Source: an uncultured Bacteroidales bacterium
Lineage (GTDB): Bacteria; Bacteroidota; Bacteroidia; Bacteroidales; Muribaculaceae
DNA: 64,000 bases
NCBI GenBank assembly: GCA_902776435.1
Contig: CACYQB010000017.1
Coordinates: forward strand, 1 to 64,000
Direction: 5' to 3'
Position 1 is the first letter of the stretch. Each line of letters opens with the position of its first letter. A program made the translations under genes and the position numbers. Below, in pieces: positions 47,098 to 55,358 of this stretch. The notes under the pieces were generated by a model, which did not search any database, had not been told where the DNA came from, and was given only the letters and a program-made list of their open reading frames with translations.

Positions 47098-48957
47098 ATG
47101 AAAAGATTATTATTGTTGATGGCTGTGGCATTGGGAATGCTGACTGGCCATGCAGCGGTCAAGGTGGACCGCATCGAGCCCACTAACTGGTATGTGGGCA
47201 TGAAGAATCCCAGCGTTCAGCTCATGGTTTATGGCGAAGGCATCCGCGATGCCGAGGTGACCATCGACTATGCGGGCGTGGCGCTCGACAGCCTGGTAAG
47301 GCTGGATTCACCGAATTATCTGCTGATTTATCTGAATACCCGCGACGCCCAGCCTGGCACGATGGAAATGACCTTCAAGCAGGGGCGTAGCAAGAAGAAA
47401 GTGAAATACCAACTGCTCGCCCGCGAGATGAGCGGCGACAAGCGCAAGGGCTTCACCAATGCCGATGTGCTCTACATGCTGATGCCTGACCGCTTTGCCG
47501 ACGGCAATCCCGCCAACAACCAGATTGCAGGCATGGAGGCCTACAAGAACGACAGGACGCAGCCTAGCCTGCGCCATGGCGGTGATATCGAGGGCATCAG
47601 GCAGCATCTGGATTACTTCACCCAATTGGGCGTAACCGCCTTGTGGTTCACCCCCGTACTGGAAAACAATTCACCCGACGGCCACAATCACTCGACTTAC
47701 CACGGCTATGCCACGACCAACTACTACCGTGTGGATCCGCGCTTCGGCACCAACGAAGAGTACCGTCGCCTGTGTGACGAGGCCCACAGCCGTGGCCTCA
47801 AGGTGGTGATGGACATGATCTTCAACCATTGCGGCGATTACCACCCCTGGCTCAAGGATATGCCCAGCCATGACTGGTTCAACCAGCCCGACTACAAGAA
47901 CAACTACCTGCAGACGAGCTACAAGCTCACCCCCGTCATGGACCCCTATGCCAGCGAAATCGATCTCAAGGAGACCGTCGAGGGCTGGTTTGTGCGCTCC
48001 ATGCCCGACTTGAACCACCACAACGTGCATGTGATGAACTACCTGATCCAGAACAGCATCTGGTGGATTGAAACCGTTGGCATCGACGGCATCAGGATGG
48101 ACACCTACCCCTATGCCTACGCTGACGCGATGGCCCGATGGATGAAACGCCTCGACACTGAGTACCCCAACTTCAATACCGTGGGCGAGACCTGGGTTGA
48201 GAATCCGGCCTATACAGCAGCCTGGCAGAAAGGCAACAAGATGGGCAAGCCCGAGAGCTACCTCAAGACGGTGATGGACTTCTCCTTCTACGAGAAAGTT
48301 GACAGCGCGCGACACGAGGAGACCGATGGCTGGTGGCGTGGCTACAACCGCGTGTATAACAGCCTGTGCCTGGACTACCTCTATCCCAAGCCCGAAAACG
48401 TGATGGCCTTTATCGAGAATCATGATACCGACCGCTACCTGCACGACGGCCAAGACGTTGATGCGCTGAAACAGGCGTTGGCCCTCCTGCTCACCATCAA
48501 GCGCATCCCGCAATTGTACTACGGCACCGAAGTGCTCATGAACGGCACCAAACGAATCACCGACGGCAACGTGCGCAAGGACTTCCCCGGCGGTTTCCCT
48601 GGTGATGCACAGAACGCCTTTACCGCCGAGGGCCGCACCCCTGCCCAGAACGACATGTTCAACTGGCTGAGTGCCTTGCTGCATTGGCGCCAGGGCAACG
48701 ATGTCATCATCAAGGGCAAGATGACCCAGTTCATCCCCAAGGACGGCATCTATGTCGTTGCCCGCAGCTATCAGGGTCGCCATGCCGTGACGATCATCAA
48801 TGGGACAACCTCTCAGCGCCAGATGCAACTTGACCGCTATCAAGAAGTCTTCGGCAATGCCACCATGGCCCGCGACGTTCCCACCGGCAAGACCATCAAT
48901 CTCACTGATGGCGCTATCACCCTGCCCGCCCGCGGCACCCTCGTGCTCGAGTTCTAA
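47098..48957 (+). CDS. susA: SusA-like neopullulanase/cyclomaltodextrinase (GH13)
   Basis: A 619-aa secreted, probably periplasmic GH13 enzyme that degrades maltooligosaccharides, pullulan or cyclodextrins. Signal peptide MKRLLLLMAVALGMLTGHA, an N-terminal cyclomaltodextrinase-type beta domain (about 20-115, VDRIEPTNWYVGMKNPSVQLMV), the barrel, and a C-terminal beta domain. Catalytic D335 (GIRMDTYPY), E364 (VGETWVEN), D443 (FIENHDTDR). This domain set is that of B. thetaiotaomicron SusA. It is separated from susC-F by about 7 kb and sits behind a GT2 gene rather than the LacI operator. Confidence 0.92.
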   Translation: MKRLLLLMAVALGMLTGHAAVKVDRIEPTNWYVGMKNPSVQLMVYGEGIRDAEVTIDYAGVALDSLVRLDSPNYLLIYLNTRDAQPGTMEMTFKQGRSKKKVKYQLLAREMSGDKRKGFTNADVLYMLMPDRFADGNPANNQIAGMEAYKNDRTQPSLRHGGDIEGIRQHLDYFTQLGVTALWFTPVLENNSPDGHNHSTYHGYATTNYYRVDPRFGTNEEYRRLCDEAHSRGLKVVMDMIFNHCGDYHPWLKDMPSHDWFNQPDYKNNYLQTSYKLTPVMDPYASEIDLKETVEGWFVRSMPDLNHHNVHVMNYLIQNSIWWIETVGIDGIRMDTYPYAYADAMARWMKRLDTEYPNFNTVGETWVENPAYTAAWQKGNKMGKPESYLKTVMDFSFYEKVDSARHEETDGWWRGYNRVYNSLCLDYLYPKPENVMAFIENHDTDRYLHDGQDVDALKQALALLLTIKRIPQLYYGTEVLMNGTKRITDGNVRKDFPGGFPGDAQNAFTAEGRTPAQNDMFNWLSALLHWRQGNDVIIKGKMTQFIPKDGIYVVARSYQGRHAVTIINGTTSQRQMQLDRYQEVFGNATMARDVPTGKTINLTDGAITLPARGTLVLEF

Positions 48958-48991
48958 TCTGGATGCATTAGTCAATTAATCTCAATTAACT

Positions 48992-49023
48992 ATTGCATAG
49001 TAATATAATAATAGGTACTTTTG
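48992..49023 (+). promoter_or_regulatory. Promoter of the methyltransferase gene
   Basis: -33 ATTG (48992-48995), 20-nt spacer, -7 TACTTTTG (49016-49023), 25 bp before the ATG. Confidence 0.65.
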
Positions 49024-49048
49024 CAACAGATAATTCAATAAATCCAAG

Positions 49049-49675
49049 ATGGCCAAAATTCATCGATATTATAGACGAGGAGGTCACCCTAGAGGATTCT
49101 GGGGCAGACGGGCTCTTATGTCCATGAACGGCAAGAGCCACGAGGCATTGCCCAAATGGGTGTTTGACCAAATCAACTTGAATGACAACTTGCGTATCCT
49201 TGACATAGGTTGTGGAGGCGGAGGCAATGTCAGGCGCATGCATGAAATGTGCCCCAACGGCCACGTGACAGGGCTTGACATCTCAAGGATTGCGGTGGAG
49301 ATGACCACCGACGAGAACTACCCTGCCATCAAGGACGGTTTCTGCCTGGTCGTTGGCGGCAATGCGGTACAGATGCCGCTCGCCAAGGAGATTTTTGACC
49401 TGGTGACCGCCTTTGAAACCATTTACTACTGGTCCACGATTGACGGAGGATTTGCCGAGGCCTATCGAGTGCTCAAACCAGGAGGCATGTTTGTTGTCGC
49501 TAATGAGCTTGACGGCTTGGATCCCGAACACGAGATCCTGGCCCGCAGAGTGGGTCCCATGCGCGTTTATTCCCCCGATGAGATTAAGTTGAGCCTTTCA
49601 GAGGCTGGTTTTAAAGATATCACTGTCAACCATGACGAGCAGCGGGGCTTCTTGTGCGTCACAGCAAAAAAATAA
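49049..49675 (+). CDS. Class I SAM-dependent methyltransferase
   Basis: A 208-aa cytosolic methyltransferase of the Methyltransf_11/25 type. Motif I ILDIGCGGGGNVRRM (about 50-64), motif II GLDISRIAVEMT, motif IV FDLVTAFETIYYW and post-motif VLKPGGMFVVANE. The first 20 residues are basic (HRYYRRGGHPRGFWGRR). The substrate is not evident from sequence or neighbours. It has its own promoter and terminator. Confidence 0.87.
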   Translation: MAKIHRYYRRGGHPRGFWGRRALMSMNGKSHEALPKWVFDQINLNDNLRILDIGCGGGGNVRRMHEMCPNGHVTGLDISRIAVEMTTDENYPAIKDGFCLVVGGNAVQMPLAKEIFDLVTAFETIYYWSTIDGGFAEAYRVLKPGGMFVVANELDGLDPEHEILARRVGPMRVYSPDEIKLSLSEAGFKDITVNHDEQRGFLCVTAKK

Positions 49676-49717
49676 GCCTCCGCTCCATCCAATGATTGTC
49701 ACATTACATCTTTTCAA

Positions 49718-49750
49718 AAAAAACTGACTCCCATTTCGAGTCAGTTTTTT
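49718..49750 (+). terminator. Intrinsic terminator of the methyltransferase gene
   Basis: Perfect stem AAAAAACTGACTC/GAGTCAGTTTTTT with a 7-nt loop; A-run and T-run on the two sides, so it may work both ways. Confidence 0.92.
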
Positions 49751-49780
49751 GTGTCACCTCCATATTTCTTAGTAATTTTG
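49748..49780 (+). promoter_or_regulatory. Promoter of the deacetylase-GT87 unit
   Basis: -33 TTTG (49748-49751) built from the end of the terminator T-run, 21-nt spacer, -7 TAATTTTG (49773-49780), 9 bp before the ATG. Confidence 0.65.
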
Positions 49781-49789
49781 CGCCCTGTT

Positions 49790-50608
49790 ATGAGTAAAGC
49801 CAATTTGATATTATTGAGTTTTGACACCGAAGAGTTTGACTTGCCTCGGGAACAAGGTGTGGACATCGATTTTGAAAAAAGTATTGAGGTCTCGGCTGCA
49901 GGCTCCCGTCTCATCCTGGATACATTGAAGCAAAACCAGGTGAAGGCCACCTTCTTCTGCACCGCAAACTTTGCCCAGCATGCACCCGACATCATGCAGC
50001 GCATCATCAACGAGGGGCATGAGGTAGCATGTCACGGCGTGGATCATTTCCAGCCCAAAGAGAGTGACCCCAGACAATCCAAGGAGACCATCGAGCGTCT
50101 AACACAAGCCACTGCATACGGCTACCGCCAACCCCGCATGTTCGCTGTCGATGACGAGGAACTGGAGCGCATCGGCTACCTCTATAATTCATCCCTGCAT
50201 CCCGCTTTCATTCCTGGCAGATATATGCATCTGGACGTGCCACGCACCCCATTCTATAAGGGAAAGGTACTGCAGATTCCCGCATCGGTGACACCATGGC
50301 TGCGCCTGCCTGTATTCTGGCTGGCCTGCCACAACTACCCGATGTGGCTCTACAAGAAGTTAATACTCTGGACTCTGCGTCACGATGGCCAGTTTGTCAT
50401 CTACTTCCATCCCTGGGAATACTACCCACTGAAGGAACATCCCGAATGGAAGATACCTTATATCATCAAGCGTAACTCAGGAACCGCTGCCATCAACCGC
50501 TTGGACACCCTCATCAAGACCTTCAAACGGCACGGGGCACAATTTGTCACATATACAGAGTTTACACAGCATTTCAACAAAACCACCCACTCATCCTCAG
50601 CAAAATGA
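49790..50608 (+). CDS. Polysaccharide deacetylase family protein
   Basis: A 272-aa NodB-homology protein without a signal peptide. LLSFDTEEFDLP holds the first catalytic-type Asp, then KATFFCTANFAQHAPDI, VACHGVDHFQP (metal His motif, shorter than usual) and, late, YFHPWEYYP with the last His. The ATG at 49790 follows the -7 box closely; a longer frame from 49751 would start inside the promoter. It overlaps the GT87 gene by 4 bp (ATGA). It probably deacetylates a lipid-linked sugar or glycan in surface polysaccharide synthesis. Confidence 0.85.
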   Translation: MSKANLILLSFDTEEFDLPREQGVDIDFEKSIEVSAAGSRLILDTLKQNQVKATFFCTANFAQHAPDIMQRIINEGHEVACHGVDHFQPKESDPRQSKETIERLTQATAYGYRQPRMFAVDDEELERIGYLYNSSLHPAFIPGRYMHLDVPRTPFYKGKVLQIPASVTPWLRLPVFWLACHNYPMWLYKKLILWTLRHDGQFVIYFHPWEYYPLKEHPEWKIPYIIKRNSGTAAINRLDTLIKTFKRHGAQFVTYTEFTQHFNKTTHSSSAK

Positions 50609-51744
50609 CGCTAAAACTGAACGACAGCATCAAGCGAAACCCTAAGATCTCGGTTTACATCCTGGGACTCATCGTGGCTATCATCGCCACAGCGATTGAA
50701 ACCATCAGGTTGCGGTATGCCAACTACCTTGTATATACCGACTCGACACTGGATTTCTGGACTGGAGTCAATCCTTATACGATGGACTTTGTAGAGGCAC
50801 ACGGACGTTATTTCCTATATACACCGGTCTTCTCGGTGCTCTACTGGCCCATTGCCATGCTGCCCAAGTGGTTGGGACCGTTTGTCTGGAATCTAGGCAA
50901 CTACACCTTGTTTGCCCTGTCGATATTCACCCTTCCCAAGCGTTATGACGCCTACAAGGTGAAGATTTTCCTTTTTCTGCTGCTGGTGCTCGAGCAGAGC
51001 ATTTTCCCGTTCCAGTATAACATTGTAGTAGCCTATATCTTCCTGTTCTCGTTCAGTCTGCTGGAACGTGGCAAGGGGTTCTGGGCCGTGTTGCTGATCA
51101 TGATATCGGCAACGACCAAGGTGTATGGCATCGTGGAGTTACTGATCCTGTTCTGCTATCCTAAGCCTTTCCGTCGGCTCGCTCTTGCCGCACTCATCGG
51201 CATCCTGCTGCTCATCTCACCAGCCATCAAGGTGGGCATTGACGGTCTCATCCCCTGCTACATGAACTGGTGGAACATGCTGTCACAGCACCAGAGCAGC
51301 GACACCTTTGCGTCACTGCTTTATGCCTATCCGTTAAGATACATCCTGGACCATTACCGCATTGTGCAACTTGTGACTGTAGGCCTGATTATCGTCTTGT
51401 TCTTTGTGAAACACAATCGGTGGCACGAGTTTGAGTTCCGTGCCACAACGCTCGGCGTCCTCATGGGTTGGATCATTCTGTTTGGCGACTCATCTGAGGT
51501 TCACACCTATCTCATTGCCCTGTCGGGTTACATGCTGTGGTATTACCTGCAGAAGCATCACACCGTACTGGACAAAGTATTGTTCTGGGCACTGATCGTA
51601 TTTTTCGGGTGCATACCCACCGATGTACTGGTGCCGTCCAGTGTTCACAACTTCCTGAACGGCACCCTATACATTAATGTCTATCTCTACACCATCGTGT
51701 GGTGCAAGATGGTCTGGTCGATGCTTACTGAACGAAATTCTTGA
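50605..51744 (+). CDS. GT87-like polyprenol-dependent glycosyltransferase
   Basis: A 379-aa membrane protein with about ten transmembrane helices. LDFWTGVNPYTMDFVEAHGRYFLYTPVFSVLYWP contains the early acidic loop motif and FLYTPxF signature of the DUF2029/GT87 family (mannosyl- or arabinosyl-type GT-C enzymes). Translationally coupled to the deacetylase. Its 3' end overlaps the convergent GH53 gene by 20 bp. Confidence 0.82.
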   Translation: MTLKLNDSIKRNPKISVYILGLIVAIIATAIETIRLRYANYLVYTDSTLDFWTGVNPYTMDFVEAHGRYFLYTPVFSVLYWPIAMLPKWLGPFVWNLGNYTLFALSIFTLPKRYDAYKVKIFLFLLLVLEQSIFPFQYNIVVAYIFLFSFSLLERGKGFWAVLLIMISATTKVYGIVELLILFCYPKPFRRLALAALIGILLLISPAIKVGIDGLIPCYMNWWNMLSQHQSSDTFASLLYAYPLRYILDHYRIVQLVTVGLIIVLFFVKHNRWHEFEFRATTLGVLMGWIILFGDSSEVHTYLIALSGYMLWYYLQKHHTVLDKVLFWALIVFFGCIPTDVLVPSSVHNFLNGTLYINVYLYTIVWCKMVWSMLTERNS

Positions 51745-53083
51745 GTTCGTAGAGGGCTGGTGTAGCCTTACCCGTCTCGTGGTCCCACAAACCGGCATTG
51801 TACCAGTTGTCGTTTACGTGTAAGATATTCCACAAACTTCCACCCAAGCCATACTCATTGGCCTCGGGGAACCACCAGAACAAGCCCTTGACCTGGCGAT
51901 AAGGCTTGATGCGGGCAACCAGGTCGGCGGTATACTTCCGCTGTCCCTCATAGGTCAACGGCCACGTTGACGAGTAGTCCATGTCGCCCACCTTGTAGTG
52001 GTAACTGTATCCCGTCTCGACAATCATGATGTCCTTGTCAGGATAATTGTTGGCCACGTTGTTTAGCGCATTGGATATCACTGACAAAGCCCCATGGAAA
52101 TAAGGATAGTAGCTCAAGCCGATGATGTCATAGTCCACCTGCTTGTCACGCATCTGGTTATAGAAGTTGAGCATGATACTCGTTTTGGCGACACGCTCGG
52201 TGTGCAGGATAATCTTGGCGCGGGGGCATTCCTCGCGGCAGGCGCGGCCAGCAGCCTTGAGCAGATTGGTGAAGCGTTCCCAGTTGGTTTCATCACCACT
52301 ATAGCATTTTAAGAGTTTATCAGCGGGAGTGCCCACGGGTCCCCAGCACATGCCATAACTGATTTCATTTCCCGTCTGGATATAGTCGGGCATAGCGCCA
52401 GCGGCCTTGAGAGCCCTCAGGCAGTCACGGGTGTACTCATAGATCTTTTGGGTTAAAGCCTCGTCATCCAGGCCAGCCCACTCGGCAGGGGTAAACTGCT
52501 TGACAGGATCGGCCCAACTGTCACTATAGTGGAAATCGAGCATAAACTTCATGCCAGCCGCCTTGATGCGTTGTCCCAGCACCTTAACGGTGTCCAGGTT
52601 CTGAATGACACCTTGGCCCTTATCCTCAGCCGAGGCATTGGCGGGATTGACAAACAGACGCACACGGGCAGCATTCCAGCCCTGCTCCTTGAGCCAAGGA
52701 ATCACATCAGGGATAATCTGGCCGTTGATGTCATAGTAATGGGCATTGGTGACATTGTATTGCAGTGCCTTCTTCTGATGGGCCTCATACTTGGTCAACA
52801 TGGAGATATCCCCACCCACGACTGGGCCGTTATACTCCTGTTCCCCACCGTTCAGGATGATATCGATGACGGCATTCACATCAGCGATGCCCACCTCACC
52901 ATCACCATCCACGTCACCGCTAATCTCAACATTACCCGAGAGAATCATATCGATGACCGCATTCACATCGCTGATGGTCACCTCGCCGTCAGCGTTCACG
53001 TCCCCTTTCAGAACAGCATTGGCGTTGAATGCTATCAACGCCAGTGCCATTGTCAGGAATATGGTTCTAATCCTATTGTTCAT
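51725..53083 (-). CDS. Dockerin-bearing arabinogalactan endo-beta-1,4-galactanase (GH53)
   Basis: A 452-aa secreted enzyme that cuts beta-1,4-galactan side chains of pectin. Signal peptide (IFLTMALALIAFNANA), an N-terminal type I dockerin at 28-78 (loops DVNADGEVTISD and DVDGDGEVGIAD), then the GH53 barrel (about 92-450). Acid/base E240 in QTGNEISYGM and nucleophile E356 in IVETGYSY are present; the barrel opens with GGDISMLTKYE. It follows the amylase by 12 bp in one leftward operon, and the amylase's C-terminal dockerin is a near copy of this N-terminal one. No T9SS sorting domain. Confidence 0.93.
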   Translation of the reverse strand: MNNRIRTIFLTMALALIAFNANAVLKGDVNADGEVTISDVNAVIDMILSGNVEISGDVDGDGEVGIADVNAVIDIILNGGEQEYNGPVVGGDISMLTKYEAHQKKALQYNVTNAHYYDINGQIIPDVIPWLKEQGWNAARVRLFVNPANASAEDKGQGVIQNLDTVKVLGQRIKAAGMKFMLDFHYSDSWADPVKQFTPAEWAGLDDEALTQKIYEYTRDCLRALKAAGAMPDYIQTGNEISYGMCWGPVGTPADKLLKCYSGDETNWERFTNLLKAAGRACREECPRAKIILHTERVAKTSIMLNFYNQMRDKQVDYDIIGLSYYPYFHGALSVISNALNNVANNYPDKDIMIVETGYSYHYKVGDMDYSSTWPLTYEGQRKYTADLVARIKPYRQVKGLFWWFPEANEYGLGGSLWNILHVNDNWYNAGLWDHETGKATPALYELKNFVQ

Positions 53084-53095
53084 TGGTTCCCTATC

Positions 53096-55156
53096 TTATT
53101 GATTCAAAATGATGTCGATCACGGCATTGACATCGGAGATTCCGACTTCGCCATCACCATCAACATCGCCAATGATATCGAGATCGCCCGACAAGATCAT
53201 GTCGATCAGGGCGTTGACGTCAGCGATATTGACCTCACCATCACCATTCACGTCACCGGTAACACCATCAAGATAAGGCAGGTACTGGTCGGTCACATCC
53301 TTCACTTGATACTTGTTAGTCTGAGTCGTTACCTCAAAGAAGGAAGTCTTGTTCACATAGGTCACATCCTCGGTCTGAACATTGCTCGGACCCTGGTTGA
53401 AGACGAAGTTCATGTAATAGTCCTTGCCAGTAATCTGATAGCTCCTGTAGTAGAACTTGACGCCATTGACAATCTTAGTGTCGGTGATAGCCTGACCGGG
53501 CCAGTTACCATTGAACTGCTGGTTATTGCTGTCCCAAGTGTAATAGTTGACCACTCTCCAGTTGTTGGGAGCAACGGTAGGATCCTTGAGGTAAACCGTG
53601 ATCTCGTAAGGCTCAAATACCGAGTTGTCGATCGTGTAATGACGGGTAATCACACCACTCACAGCGCCGCCAATCAGCAGGCCGACTTTCAGGGTGGTGG
53701 TCTTATTGATATTCACACTGGAACCATTAGCGACCTTAGTGCCGTTGCTGGCGGTGGGCTCGCTACCATCGAGGGTATAGACGAGTTGTGCGCCATCGGT
53801 CTGGCTCACGGCCGTGAGCGACACGTCGAAGCCGCCATCATACTCGCCACTGGGCTTGCTGGCCCATGCGGTCTCGGTAGTCTTGCTCAAAGCCAAGCGA
53901 TAGTTGGGGCCACTGGTCACAACCACAAAGGTGGAGGGAATGTTGTAGGCCGTGCTACCCATAGCGGCAAGCACAGTGCCACGGGTACCGACGGTGCGCT
54001 GCACATAGTAGTTAGAGCCAGCATTCATGTCCACATTATAGGTATTGCTCGTGTTGGTTACACCAGCCAATTGACGTACATAAATCATCTGCTTGATGCT
54101 CTCCTTGTAAGCAATCCAGTGTTTGAGGAAGACGCAGGGAGTGCCCGGCATGGCAAGCATGTAGGCATTACCGGCCTCGATGTTGTTACGGATGGGATCC
54201 TGCTGCTCATTGGCACTGCGGTACTCGGTATCGTGGTTCTCGATGAAGGTAACCGCATAGCGGCGGTAATTGTTCTCCTGGCAGAGTCCCTTGTTGCTTG
54301 AGGTGCCCAGATTGGTCCAACGGTTATTGTTGACCGCATCGCGAATGACATAGCGGAAGGGGAAGTCAAATGCCGCACTCTGGACAATGCCATTCACCTT
54401 AGTACCATCGATCCAGTTCTTGACAGCACCCTGATTGCCGTCCCAGTACTCACCCACCGAGAACTCGGGCTGAGCATAGGAATTGTAAATACCCGTGTAC
54501 TGGGAAGCATATCCCTTCACCATATCATAGCGGTAGCCAGCATAGCCCAGGTCATCGAGCAGCATCTTGATGTAAGCCTTGACCGTGTTCTGCACATTCT
54601 CGCTACGGTGATCCAGGTCACGCATGCCGCCCCAGTCTTCGCCAGTGTCGATGTTGTTACTGAGTGACTTGCCATTTTGGTTTGCCCAGTTCAAGGTAGC
54701 ACCGCCATCATCATCCTTACAGATGTCGGTGGGCAGCAGTTTATAGGTAACACCCTTATAGACCTCGGTGGGGAAGGTTACCCAGTCGTTGATCGTGGCA
54801 CGGTGGTTGATGACAACGTCGGCGATAGTGCCGATGCCCTTGTTCTTGAACGTGTTGATCATCGAGCGCAACTGAGACTCGGAACCGAACGAGCAATTAT
54901 AGTTGGTGAACCAGTACAGGTCATCATAGCCCATCGAGGTGCTATTGCTGCACTGAGCACTCTGGGGAATCCACACGAGCTTAAAGAACTCGGCCAATTC
55001 ATCGGCCTGAGCCTCCAGCTTGGGCCACCGGGAGTCGGTAAAGGAATTCCAATAGAAACCCTGCAACATCACGCCATTGTACTTTGAAGGCCAACCCTGC
55101 GCCATCATCAGTAACGGCAACATCAATACAAGTGCTGTAGTAAAAATCTTTTTCAT
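53096..55156 (-). CDS. Dockerin-bearing alpha-amylase with starch-binding domain (GH13)
   Basis: A 686-aa secreted amylase. Signal peptide MKKIFTTALVLMLPLLMMAQ, GH13 barrel about 22-420 with D211 (GYRYDMVKGY), E236 (VGEYWDG) and FIENHDTEYR. A chitobiase-C-terminal-like domain (about 455-535, LVYTLDGSEPTASNGTK) and a CBM26-type starch-binding module (about 545-625, NYYTWDSNNQQFNGNWPG) follow. The last 55 residues are a type I dockerin with loops DVNGDGEVNIAD and DVDGDGEVGISD. Start at the ATG just before the signal peptide. The promoter has a -7 TATATTTG and a LacI-type operator 56 bp further upstream. Probably handed to the surface by a cohesin partner, since no sorting domain is present. Confidence 0.94.
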   Translation of the reverse strand: MKKIFTTALVLMLPLLMMAQGWPSKYNGVMLQGFYWNSFTDSRWPKLEAQADELAEFFKLVWIPQSAQCSNSTSMGYDDLYWFTNYNCSFGSESQLRSMINTFKNKGIGTIADVVINHRATINDWVTFPTEVYKGVTYKLLPTDICKDDDGGATLNWANQNGKSLSNNIDTGEDWGGMRDLDHRSENVQNTVKAYIKMLLDDLGYAGYRYDMVKGYASQYTGIYNSYAQPEFSVGEYWDGNQGAVKNWIDGTKVNGIVQSAAFDFPFRYVIRDAVNNNRWTNLGTSSNKGLCQENNYRRYAVTFIENHDTEYRSANEQQDPIRNNIEAGNAYMLAMPGTPCVFLKHWIAYKESIKQMIYVRQLAGVTNTSNTYNVDMNAGSNYYVQRTVGTRGTVLAAMGSTAYNIPSTFVVVTSGPNYRLALSKTTETAWASKPSGEYDGGFDVSLTAVSQTDGAQLVYTLDGSEPTASNGTKVANGSSVNINKTTTLKVGLLIGGAVSGVITRHYTIDNSVFEPYEITVYLKDPTVAPNNWRVVNYYTWDSNNQQFNGNWPGQAITDTKIVNGVKFYYRSYQITGKDYYMNFVFNQGPSNVQTEDVTYVNKTSFFEVTTQTNKYQVKDVTDQYLPYLDGVTGDVNGDGEVNIADVNALIDMILSGDLDIIGDVDGDGEVGISDVNAVIDIILNQ

Positions 55157-55187
55157 AGTCAGTATCGTTTTAAGTTGGTTATATGTG

Positions 55188-55217
55188 CAAATATAGCAAA
55201 TAATCCTTAATTCCAAG
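55188..55217 (-). promoter_or_regulatory. Promoter of the amylase-galactanase operon
   Basis: Leftward -33 CTTG (55214-55217), 18-nt spacer, -7 TATATTTG (55188-55195). Confidence 0.7.
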
Positions 55218-55251
55218 CCATTGGCATAAATATCTCTACAAAAAATCAATG

Positions 55252-55265
55252 TGCAATCGTTTGCA
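55252..55265. promoter_or_regulatory. LacI-type operator upstream of the amylase operon
   Basis: TGCAATCGTTTGCA, palindromic around CG, 56 bp upstream of the -7 box; identical over 13 of 14 bases to the site at 63080. Confidence 0.75.
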
Positions 55266-55299
55266 AGGGTATTCAAGCCACTTTTTCCTACTATAATCA

Positions 55300-55331
55300 G
55301 CGGGGACACACCATCAATGGCATGTCCCCGC
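55300..55331 (-). terminator. Hairpin terminator after susF
   Basis: Nine-bp perfect stem GCGGGGACA/TGTCCCCGC with a 14-nt loop, 27 nt past the susF stop. No strong U tract. Confidence 0.6.
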
Positions 55332-55358
55332 CGGGATAGTTATCGCTGTGGCAAGCGT

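Noticed and set aside
52529-54301. 590-codon open frame antisense to the GH53 and amylase genes
   Set aside because: It crosses the junction of two well-supported genes on the other strand, and its Asp/His/Ile-rich repeats are the reverse of dockerin codons.
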